DNA of 5,435 nt from Acidobacteriota bacterium (lineage in GTDB: Bacteria; Acidobacteriota; Terriglobia; UBA7540; JAPUME01), in contig JAPUME010000018.1 in assembly GCA_027294185.1 (NCBI GenBank), positions 1 through 5,435 on the forward strand. Reading direction: 5' to 3'. The notes under the pieces were generated by a model that ran no database searches, had not been told where the DNA came from, and saw only the letters and a list, made by a program, of their open reading frames with translations. The translations under genes were made by a program, and so were the position numbers. This document shows positions 1 to 5,435 of this stretch, piece by piece; positions within the stretch are counted from its first letter, which is position 1; every line of letters begins with the position of its first letter.

Positions 1-1
1 G

Positions 2-619
2 GCCGACAGCGCCCTCTGGTTGCTGGCGAATACGCTTGAAAAGGTCGAAAAGAGCGCGGAAAGCGTTCCCTACTATTCGCGAATCATTACGGATTATCCT
101 CTCAGCCCCCTGGTGGAAGAATCCAAAGAACGGCTGCAGGCTCTGGGCCAGGTCGTGCCCCGTCCCACAAGGGCTTCTGTAATCCGGGCTGAGGCCGACG
201 CGCTTCATAAATCCCGACGGAGCCTGCTGGGACGATTCGGCGGCATGATGAGCGGCAAGCCAAACCTTTCCGCTACCCGCCGAGGGCCGGTTCAGGTCAC
301 CAGGGTGGACGTTCCGACCGGGCCGCTGGTGGCCAGGGCGCAACCTTCCCAGAACGGCGAGAAGGAAAATGAAAAGGGAGAGCGAGTAGGAGAGGGAGTG
401 GGGGAGTTAAAGTTAGAGCTTAAGTCCGTCACCGCCGACGGGAGTTCCGACGGGTCGGTGGTTGAAGGTGCAACGACGGCGCCGAGCGGAAACACGGTCG
501 GAGTCAGCGTGATCTCTGATTCAGCGTCACCAGGGAAGGAAGAGAAAGAGGAAGAGGACGAAGACGAAGAAGAGAAAGAAGAAGAGGATACGAGCGGCGG
601 GGGCAACGGAGATCGGTAA
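2..619 (+). CDS. BamD-like outer-membrane assembly TPR protein, C-terminal part (5' end outside window)
   Basis: The frame is open from base 2 to the TAA at 617-619, giving 205 visible codons. The TTG at base 20 is internal, not a start. Visible residues 1-50 form the last TPR-like helices, with a YYSRIITDYPLSPLVEESKERL pattern split by the typical 'dYPlSp...AkerL..Lg' ending of BamD/YfiO-type proteins. In that family an N-terminal lipoprotein signal anchors the protein to the inner face of the outer membrane, where it helps the BAM complex insert beta-barrels. The signal would lie upstream and cannot be checked here. After residue 55 comes a proline/arginine linker with a GRFGGMMSGKPNLSA stretch, then a low-complexity region. 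The protein ends in a 17-residue block with 15 Asp/Glu and 2 Lys (bases 539-589), then a Gly-rich end. The extension of about 150 residues is much longer than in proteobacterial BamD. The BamD assignment is moderate; a generic TPR lipoprotein is the alternative. Confidence 0.6.
   Translation, partial: ADSALWLLANTLEKVEKSAESVPYYSRIITDYPLSPLVEESKERLQALGQVVPRPTRASVIRAEADALHKSRRSLLGRFGGMMSGKPNLSATRRGPVQVTRVDVPTGPLVARAQPSQNGEKENEKGERVGEGVGELKLELKSVTADGSSDGSVVEGATTAPSGNTVGVSVISDSASPGKEEKEEEDEDEEEKEEEDTSGGGNGDR
532..588 (+). repeat. Polypurine tract coding the acidic tail
   Basis: Bases 532-558 and 566-588 are uninterrupted A/G on the plus strand, and only C559 and C565 break the run across 57 bases. 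It encodes the Glu/Asp/Lys tail of the BamD-like protein through GAA, GAG, AAA and GAC codons. A second, less pure purine-rich stretch lies at about 360-410. This is simple-sequence DNA that may vary in length by slippage. Confidence 0.75.
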
Positions 620-651
620 GAGTACCTTCCCTGCTGTTTCTCGCGGCCCAT

Positions 652-672
652 AACCCTACGAGCAGTAGGGTT
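652..672 (+). terminator. Perfect 8-bp stem-loop between the BamD-like and VWA genes
   Basis: AACCCTAC (652-659) and GTAGGGTT (665-672) are exact reverse complements around a 5-nt loop, GAGCA. In RNA a U-G pair (651/673) could extend the stem. It sits 32 bp after the upstream stop codon and 48 bp before the VWA start. No U-tract follows on either strand, so it is not a canonical intrinsic terminator. It could be a terminator, an mRNA-stabilising 3' hairpin, or an element in the VWA leader. The structure is seen directly; the role is inferred. Confidence 0.4.
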
Positions 673-711
673 GGTCGAATCCCGGCCAGGTCAGGTCTGA
701 AAAGGAAGAGC

Positions 712-715
712 GAGG
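712..715 (+). promoter_or_regulatory. Ribosome binding site of the VWA gene
   Basis: GAGG lies 5 nt before the ATG at 721, with a second purine-rich match, GGAAGAG, at 704-710. Together they support ATG 721 as the start. It is also the start that puts a hydrophobic segment at the N-terminus. Confidence 0.55.
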
Positions 716-720
716 TTGTC

Positions 721-1899
721 ATGAACCGGCTCAGTAATCATCGTCGAACCCTCGGTCCACACCTGGGGCACTGGTCTTGTGTGCTGGCGCTGATCCTTTG
801 GGTCTCCGTTTGGCCATTGACCTCTCAAGAATCCCCCGCCTCTCAAGATCCCCAGGCAAACGACGCAGTGACTGCCTCCAAGGGCGCTGCCGGCGCCGAG
901 AGCGACATCCGTGTTCGGGTGGATGTCGTCAACGTTCCCGTAGCAGCGTTGAACTCCGAAGGGCTGCCCATTTATGGATTGAAGCAGAGTGATTTTGAGA
1001 TTTACGAGGACGGGAAGCGGCAGAAGATCACACATTTTCTGCGAGAGACGGATATCCCGCTCCGGGTCGGCCTGCTTTTGGACACCAGCAACAGCGCCCG
1101 CCGATACCTTGAGTTTGAAAAAGATGCCGCCAGCGAGTTTGCCTATATGCTCTTGCAGAAGAGCCGCCGGCACCAGATCTTCCTGCTGACCTTTGATGGG
1201 ACCGCCGAGGTGGTCGTGGATTTCTCGAATGACCGCGACAAGTTGGAGGAGGCGATTCAGGAATTGAAGGCCGGCGGGGGAAAGGCTCTGTTCGATTCCA
1301 TCTATTTCGCCTGCAAGGAAAAGATGGTTCGAGCCGACAATCCGAACGGAACCCGTCGCGTCCTGGTGATTGTGAGCGACGGACTCGATTCGCAGAGCGA
1401 ACGGAATTTGGAAGAAGTCATTTCCATGGCGCGTCTGGCGGAAGTTGTCATCTATGCGATTGGGACGACCAGCTATGGGTTCGCGAACCCCGGTAACAAG
1501 ATCCTGAAAAGGCTTGCTGAGGAGACCGGGGGCGAGGTTCATTTCCCCCTCATGAAGACCTTGGGGGCGGATATGCGGGGATACATCTCGCACGGGGTCC
1601 AGTTCGAGGGCACTTCCCAAAACATGGCCATCTCAAAAGGCCAGGGGCTCTATTCCGCGGCCCGCTTCATGCAAATGATCGATTCGATCGGCAGCATCCG
1701 CCGCGAGCTGGAAGAGCAGTACAGTCTGGCTTACACCCCCACCAATCCCGAACTTGACGGCACCTATCGAAATATTCAGGTAAAGGTGCGGCGCAAGGGA
1801 GTGCGCTTGCGTTTCAAGAAGGGCTATTTCGCCGTCTCGGAAGATGTGCGGCTGGCCATGGCGAACCAGGATTCCCTCATTGAAAATGGTGAAGAGTAA
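721..1899 (+). CDS. Secreted VWFA-related domain protein (Acidobacterial TIGR03436 type)
   Basis: This 392-residue protein begins with a short basic N-terminus and a hydrophobic segment at about 18-33, consistent with a signal peptide or anchor; no lipobox cysteine is seen. Residues 62-108 form the beta-rich lead-in typical of the Acidobacterial VWFA-related family ('...VPV.a....G.pi.gL...DFeiyEDGk.Q.i..F'). The VWA domain follows at about 112-300, with the metal-binding DTSNS at 121-125 and DGLDS at 220-224. The C-terminal part (about 325-372) has the family's 'ELEEQYSLAYTP...DGTYRNIQVKV...GYFA' signature. VWA domains usually bind a protein partner through a divalent cation at the MIDAS site; the role of this family is not established. 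The third MIDAS element reads GGGKALFDS (185-193), with Lys188 where related proteins usually have Thr. The gene converges on the CDF gene and probably acts in the periplasm or at the surface. Confidence 0.9.
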   Translation: MNRLSNHRRTLGPHLGHWSCVLALILWVSVWPLTSQESPASQDPQANDAVTASKGAAGAESDIRVRVDVVNVPVAALNSEGLPIYGLKQSDFEIYEDGKRQKITHFLRETDIPLRVGLLLDTSNSARRYLEFEKDAASEFAYMLLQKSRRHQIFLLTFDGTAEVVVDFSNDRDKLEEAIQELKAGGGKALFDSIYFACKEKMVRADNPNGTRRVLVIVSDGLDSQSERNLEEVISMARLAEVVIYAIGTTSYGFANPGNKILKRLAEETGGEVHFPLMKTLGADMRGYISHGVQFEGTSQNMAISKGQGLYSAARFMQMIDSIGSIRRELEEQYSLAYTPTNPELDGTYRNIQVKVRRKGVRLRFKKGYFAVSEDVRLAMANQDSLIENGEE

Positions 1900-1913
1900 G
1901 GTTCCCGCTTAAC

Positions 1914-1927
1914 CGTCCCATGGGACG
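1914..1927. repeat. 14-bp perfect palindrome in the convergent spacer
   Basis: CGTCCCATGGGACG is its own reverse complement with no spacer. It starts 15 bp after the VWA stop codon, between two convergent genes (109-bp spacer 1900-2008). With no loop and no following T-run it is a poor terminator; a protein-binding site or chance are possible. Nothing else recognisable was found in the spacer. Confidence 0.4.
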
Positions 1928-2008
1928 AAGAATACTCCATACCATAATCCCCTGAAACAACTGGAAATAGGCGCGATTTATCTCTGCGGCGGCGTTGGTT
2001 TCTGGAAT

Positions 2009-3457
2009 CTACTTGTGAAGGCCATCAGGCGGGGCCGGCTGGGATTGTCCTGCTGGTTCGGCGTGGATATTCACTCTCTGGATGCGGGGGAAGGCGGAGC
2101 GGAAGCGGAGCTTGAGTTGTTCAGTGATGTCGTGCACCTGGGCGATGGGGAGGTTGCCGTTCATGGTGCAGTGCAGGCTGACCAGGACGCTCTCCCCCAC
2201 ACGGCTGGCGGTCACGGAGTGGCAATCGTGCACCCCTTCGCTTTGCCGGGCGATTTGAAGAATTTTGCGTTCGATTTTCGGCAACTCTTCCAGGGCTTCC
2301 CGGCCCGGTTCCACGAGCCGGGGACGCGGTTCGATGTGGACTGTCACGCTGCCCACGGCGGGCACCGCATCGAGCAGCGACTCTTCCAGGCGTGTGGCCT
2401 CTTCGTGGGCACGCTCGAGGGTGAGGGAAGGTTCCACCTCCAGGTCCAGGTCCACGTGGACGGTTCCCCCAATCGAGTGGGCCGTCACGTCGTGGACCTG
2501 GAAGTTGTGGCGATGGGCGACGGAGAGAATTTTTTCGATCAGGTCCTCGGGCGGCGGCGTGTGCGCCTCGGGATGAATCGTTACGTCCGAGTTGGGAAAT
2601 GCCGTGTGCACGGCGGATTCCACCCGGTCTGCCACCGATTGGGCGTGTTCCAGTGGGATGTTGCTTGCCAGGCGCAGCTTTAGATCCACGAAGAGCCTGC
2701 CGCCGCTTTGCCGGGCGCGGACCCGTTCAGCGGCGACCACCCCCGGCACCTCACCGCTGACCAACGCGATGCGGCTGGTGACGCCCTTGGGGGCGGCATC
2801 CACCAGCGCGTCCACAGTCCGCTTGCCGAGCCTCACCCCGACGTGGATCACAATTCCGGCCACGACCAGCGCGGCAACGGGGTCTGCGTGCCGCAGCCAG
2901 GCCAGGTTCCATTCTCCGGCCAGCGAGACCAGCACCAGTCCCAGCACCACAACGCTCGAGCTCCACACGTCGGTCTGGAAATGGAGGGCGTCGGCCTCCA
3001 GAGCCTGGCTGTCATACTTGCGCGCCACACGGAACAGCGCCCGGGAGCGAAACGTGTCGATCGTAATCGAGATGAACATGATGCCGAAGGCCCACAGGCT
3101 CGGCTGGATTTCCACTTCGCGGAAAAAGAGGCGGCGGACGGCTTCGAAGATGATCCAGATGCAGGTAATCAGCAGCAGTCCCGTCTGCAGAAACGCCGAG
3201 AGATTCTCCACCTTGCCGTGGCCGAAGTGGTGAGTGGAGTCGGCGGGGCGGTCCGAGAAGCGAACCGATACGTAGGTCAGACCCGCGGCGAGCAGATCCA
3301 GCGCCGAGTGGGCCGCCTCGGAAAGAATTCCCAGGCTTCCCGTCCACCATCCGATCCAGCCCTTGGACACCGTCAGGATCAGGGCGGCGAAAACCGAGCT
3401 GAGCGCTACGGCCTGCTTTTCACGGGTTGGAATTTCGCTCGTTTGGGCGATCTGCAC
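2009..3457 (-). CDS. Cation diffusion facilitator (CDF) metal transporter with three C-terminal dimer-type domains
   Basis: This 482-residue inner-membrane protein should export divalent metal ions in exchange for protons. Residues about 15-215 are the CDF membrane domain, normally six helices. TM2 carries H50-SAL-D54 and TM5 carries H159-FQT-D163, the HxxxD/HxxxD arrangement typical of zinc-type CDFs; the Fe/Zn-type FieF has DxxxD in TM2. The family motif HxFGHGKxE is at 77-84, and 'ADP' before TM6 is at 191-193. The C-terminal half holds three successive copies of a ZT_dimer-like fold, at about 223-297, 302-377 and 392-468. Each ends in a variant of IH.EP. Typical CDFs have about 300 residues and a single such domain. 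Start: GTG 3457, with GGAG (complement of 3464-3467) 6 nt upstream; no ATG exists further upstream in this frame as far as 3541. Substrate preference is inferred from motifs only. Confidence 0.93.
   Translation of the reverse strand: MQIAQTSEIPTREKQAVALSSVFAALILTVSKGWIGWWTGSLGILSEAAHSALDLLAAGLTYVSVRFSDRPADSTHHFGHGKVENLSAFLQTGLLLITCIWIIFEAVRRLFFREVEIQPSLWAFGIMFISITIDTFRSRALFRVARKYDSQALEADALHFQTDVWSSSVVVLGLVLVSLAGEWNLAWLRHADPVAALVVAGIVIHVGVRLGKRTVDALVDAAPKGVTSRIALVSGEVPGVVAAERVRARQSGGRLFVDLKLRLASNIPLEHAQSVADRVESAVHTAFPNSDVTIHPEAHTPPPEDLIEKILSVAHRHNFQVHDVTAHSIGGTVHVDLDLEVEPSLTLERAHEEATRLEESLLDAVPAVGSVTVHIEPRPRLVEPGREALEELPKIERKILQIARQSEGVHDCHSVTASRVGESVLVSLHCTMNGNLPIAQVHDITEQLKLRFRSAFPRIQRVNIHAEPAGQSQPAPPDGLHK
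2054..2791 (-). repeat. Three tandem cytoplasmic dimerisation-domain repeats within the CDF gene
   Basis: Coding segments 2567-2791, 2327-2554 and 2054-2284 encode three diverged copies of about 75 residues. They share a strand pattern ('r..G..v.V.l.l.....l.l..aH.....le..l....P....V.IH.EP'). Copy ends are IHPEA (294-298), HIEP (374-377) and IHAEP (464-468). The similarity is visible at protein level, not as DNA repeats, so the duplication is old. Confidence 0.75.
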
Positions 3458-3463
3458 GCGAGT

Positions 3464-3467
3464 CTCC
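3464..3467 (-). promoter_or_regulatory. Ribosome binding site of the CDF gene
   Basis: On the minus strand GGAG ends 6 nt before the GTG at 3457. It decides in favour of this GTG as the start. Confidence 0.6.
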
Positions 3468-3514
3468 GGGTATTGCCTTCCCCGCTCCGTGGGAACACGG
3501 CAGGGTAATTTTCC

Positions 3515-3520
3515 ATTATA
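3515..3520 (-). promoter_or_regulatory. Candidate -10 box (TATAAT) upstream of the CDF gene
   Basis: The complement of 3515-3520 reads exactly TATAAT inside a short AT-rich patch of an otherwise GC-rich region. It lies about 57 nt before the CDF start and after the Kdo hydroxylase stop codon. No good TTGACA-like -35 box is found at 16-18 nt; the nearest resemblance, TTCCAC (complement of 3534-3539), is only 13 nt away. If it works, the CDF gene can be transcribed separately from the upstream genes. Confidence 0.4.
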
Positions 3521-3564
3521 TCGTCCTTCGTCGTGGAACGGGCCGGAGGCGTGGGGAGGTCCCT

Positions 3565-4512
3565 TCAGTCTGCCAGCCTTCGCTGGGCGAGGTTCTCAAG
3601 AATCGAGATGGGAGCTTTTTCGGGGCACAGGAGGCTGGCACGGCTGACGAAGAAAGTCTGCTCCAGCATGAACTGCCCGCTCAGGCAGGCGTGGCTTGCC
3701 ATATCGCTGAAGACCATCCAGGTGGACCCGGGCGGGAACTCCCATCGCTGCTTGGGGCAGCTCTCCTGGAAGGCGGAGTTTTCTTTCAGGAAGTGGTGGA
3801 AGCGAAGCATAAAGCGGTCGTAGTCCGACCGCGGCACAACGGGCAGTCCCAGTGCGGAAAGAAAGGTCAGGCCCTGATTTCGGAATCTGGCCCACAATCC
3901 TGGCTCTCCCGGCAGACCGGCTTCGCGGCCATACTGGTGGGCCAGTTGCTCGAAATTGTCGGAGGTGATCCAGACCCGGGGCCGGCTGAGGTTGGCATTG
4001 GTGAAGATGCGCAGCAGGCGGTCACCGCCCGAGGGGCGGGTGGGAAAGGAATCCACGTGCAGCAGGTCGTTCCGGGACCGGAAGGAAAGCTGCCGGCCCT
4101 CTTCTTCCACCGGGCGGAAGCTGGCGTAGTCCACTCGCCACCGCTCGGCGTAGCGGGGCAGGAACGACCTCGTGAATTCAATCGCCCGCCGCGAGTAGTC
4201 GCGCATCACCTGCCCCATCCGCCGCCGGGCTTCGGGGTCTTTCTGGCTGAGTCCCTTCAAGCGGTCCTGCGCCGGACGGTAGCTGATGTTCTTGTGATAG
4301 GAAGCGTCGGTCTTATTCTGGGAGACCAGGAAGGTCCGGTCTTCGCCGCTCAGCTCAAACGGCGAGTTGGGGAAAAAGAGAATTTCGCCGCGTTCGAGTT
4401 GGCCGTAGGTCCCCTCGTCGGCCGCCGTTCCCGGGGTGTAGGAATCGAACCTCACCAATGGAATTGGCTTATCCCCCCTGCCGCGTCTGCCCTTTGGCGA
4501 TCTCGCGCGCAC
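3565..4512 (-). CDS. kdoO: Kdo hydroxylase (Fe(II)/2-oxoglutarate-dependent KdoO-type, PF11004-like)
   Basis: The 315-residue product matches the Kdo hydroxylase family, which converts a Kdo residue of the LPS inner core into its 3-hydroxylated form (Ko). This can make LPS more resistant to acid cleavage. Recognition rests on the block LLHVDSFPTRPSGGDRLLRI (150-169) followed by FTNAN, and the C-terminal SDMASHACLSGQFMLEQTF (269-287). Expected iron ligands are H152 and D154 (HxD) and H274. An 'LERGEILFFP' segment near residue 39 is the usual N-terminal beta region. No signal peptide is seen, so it is probably cytosolic. The start is uncertain. GTG 4512 overlaps the HEAT gene by 44 bp and has GTGATC, a partial match to the extended Shine-Dalgarno sequence, just upstream. 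GTG 4455 would give 296 residues and remove an Arg-rich N-terminus that may not be translated. The downstream CDF gene lies 107 bp away on the same strand. Confidence 0.87.
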   Translation of the reverse strand: MRARSPKGRRGRGDKPIPLVRFDSYTPGTAADEGTYGQLERGEILFFPNSPFELSGEDRTFLVSQNKTDASYHKNISYRPAQDRLKGLSQKDPEARRRMGQVMRDYSRRAIEFTRSFLPRYAERWRVDYASFRPVEEEGRQLSFRSRNDLLHVDSFPTRPSGGDRLLRIFTNANLSRPRVWITSDNFEQLAHQYGREAGLPGEPGLWARFRNQGLTFLSALGLPVVPRSDYDRFMLRFHHFLKENSAFQESCPKQRWEFPPGSTWMVFSDMASHACLSGQFMLEQTFFVSRASLLCPEKAPISILENLAQRRLAD

Positions 4513-5434
4513 GGATCACTCGGGTGGCGCGAAGGGCTTCGATCGCCACGTTGTTATTTTCATCGCGGGTGAGGTATTCGAGCGCCTTGATGGTATCTGA
4601 ATCGCCGTGATACATAAGAATCTGACAGAGATTCTTGCGTACATCCGGGGCGTGGTAGTTGAGGTGCTGGTAAAGCTGGAAGCGCCCATCAGGGTCGCGG
4701 GAAAGTTCAATCAGGTAGGCGCGCGCGATATTGCGGCGAAAGGCGGAGCCCAACTGCTGCACCAGGTCGAGCACATAATCGGAATCACCCATCGCCGCCA
4801 GGGCAAAGGCCATCGCCAGGCGCGCCTTCCCGCCCTTTTCATTGGCCACCGCATGCCGGAGCTCGTCGGCATACTGAGCATCCCCCACGCGGGCGAACCC
4901 TTCCGCCGCGGCGATTCGAAACGCGGCGTTCCGGCTCTCGAGGGCCTCCTCGAAGATCGGCGCAGAGCTTTCATCGCCGATAAAAGCCAGTCCCTCCAGG
5001 GCTTTCTCGCGCACCTTCCGGCTGCGTTCTCTCCTGTAGAGGTCCCCCAGCGGTTCTACCGCCTCCTGGGTTCTCAACACCCCGACCGTGACCGCCGCAT
5101 CTTTACGAACGTCTTCGTAAGGGGAGTCGAGCAGGTCGACGAGCGGCGGGCCTGCCGAGGGATCCAGAATCTTTGTTAAGGAATTCATCGCCTCCCGCGC
5201 GAGGTCCGGGTCGGGTGAGTGAGCGGTATCGACCAGTGTCCCTACGGCGGGCCGGGCCATCAGGATTCCCAGGCCCCAGGCGGCGGCCCTTTCGGCCTCC
5301 CAGCCGCGCTTTCGCTTCAAGACATTCTCAAGCGCCTTGATTGTCAGGGGGTCCACAAGCACGTCGGAATCGATACGTATATCGTCCGGCTCGAAGCCGC
5401 GCTTGACCTTGCTGCCCAGCGTCTTGAGCCTTCC
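4469..5434 (-). CDS. HEAT-repeat protein, C-terminal part (5' end outside window)
   Basis: The frame stays open on the minus strand from the right edge to the TAA at 4469-4471, giving 321 visible codons. The GTG at 5362 is the first start-like codon, but the reading before it (GSKVKRGFEPDDIRIDSD) looks coding, so the true start is probably outside the window. The rest is almost wholly alpha-helical, with about eight or nine HEAT-like units of about 31 residues. Recurring marks are GD at the repeat junction, a helix with E/D-L, then 'R..A..aLg.l' (for example VRKDAAVTVGVL, VREKALEGLAFI, FRIAAAEGFARV). No enzymatic motif, signal peptide or membrane segment is visible. HEAT arrays usually act as protein-binding scaffolds; partner and location are unknown. 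It sits directly upstream of, and may be translationally coupled to, the Kdo hydroxylase gene. Confidence 0.82.
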   Translation of the reverse strand, partial: GRLKTLGSKVKRGFEPDDIRIDSDVLVDPLTIKALENVLKRKRGWEAERAAAWGLGILMARPAVGTLVDTAHSPDPDLAREAMNSLTKILDPSAGPPLVDLLDSPYEDVRKDAAVTVGVLRTQEAVEPLGDLYRRERSRKVREKALEGLAFIGDESSAPIFEEALESRNAAFRIAAAEGFARVGDAQYADELRHAVANEKGGKARLAMAFALAAMGDSDYVLDLVQQLGSAFRRNIARAYLIELSRDPDGRFQLYQHLNYHAPDVRKNLCQILMYHGDSDTIKALEYLTRDENNNVAIEALRATRVIRAREIAKGQTRQGG

Positions 5435-5435
5435 C

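Noticed and set aside
292..651. Poly-serine open frame on the minus strand
   Set aside because: It arises only because the complement of GAA/GAG-rich DNA reads as Ser/Phe/Leu codons; the plus strand is the continuation of the BamD-like gene.
688..697. Direct repeat AGGTC-AGGTC before the VWA gene
   Set aside because: Two 5-bp copies are too short to separate from chance, and no matching sites were seen elsewhere in the spacers.
691..1620. A 309-codon open frame antisense to the VWA gene
   Set aside because: It is the complement of a gene with clear domain motifs. Its translation shows no recognisable domain, and GC-rich codon use commonly leaves such frames open.
2015..2683. Plus-strand open frames opposite the CDF gene
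   Set aside because: They lie opposite well-conserved repeats of the CDF C-terminal region and have no domain signature or convincing ribosome binding site.
3427..4572. A 381-codon plus-strand open frame across the Kdo hydroxylase gene
   Set aside because: The opposite strand carries the conserved HVDSFPTRP and SGQFMLEQTF motifs. The plus-strand product is rich in Gly, Pro and Ala without domain features.
5360..5362. GTG as the true start of the HEAT-repeat gene
   Set aside because: The frame continues without a stop to the window edge and the upstream residues look like coding sequence, so the gene is better treated as truncated by the window.

Overview
This GC-rich window carries five protein-coding genes, two of them cut by the window edges, packed with about 100 bp between transcription units. 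It looks like chromosomal DNA of an Acidobacteriota-type Gram-negative bacterium. The strongest pointer is the gene at 721-1899, which has the architecture of the VWFA-related family expanded in Acidobacteria (TIGR03436). A Kdo hydroxylase supports a Kdo-containing lipopolysaccharide outer membrane. A BamD-like TPR protein with a long C-terminal extension fits the same picture. The taxonomic call is inference from gene families; no rRNA or other phylogenetic marker is present.

Layout. Plus strand: 2-619 is the 3' part of a BamD-like TPR protein ending in an acidic tail. It is followed by a 101-bp spacer with a perfect hairpin, then a secreted von Willebrand factor A protein (721-1899). A 109-bp convergent spacer (1900-2008) holds a 14-bp palindrome. 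Minus strand, read from right to left: a HEAT-repeat protein (4469 to the right edge, 5' end missing), a Kdo hydroxylase (3565-4512, overlapping or abutting the HEAT gene), a 107-bp spacer with a perfect TATAAT box, then a cation diffusion facilitator transporter (2009-3457).

How the genes may work together. Four of the five products relate to the cell envelope: outer-membrane assembly (BamD-like), an exported adhesion or interaction domain (VWA), inner-core LPS modification (Kdo hydroxylase) and metal export across the inner membrane (CDF). The HEAT-repeat protein is probably a scaffold and is tightly coupled to the Kdo hydroxylase gene. The CDF gene may be read with them or from its own promoter.

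I see no mobile element, CRISPR array, tRNA, rRNA or phage gene. I also see no multi-gene arrangement that I would call a new system. The most unusual points are the CDF transporter with three tandem cytoplasmic dimer-type domains, the lysine at a normally threonine MIDAS position in the VWA protein, and the polypurine-encoded acidic tail of the BamD-like protein.
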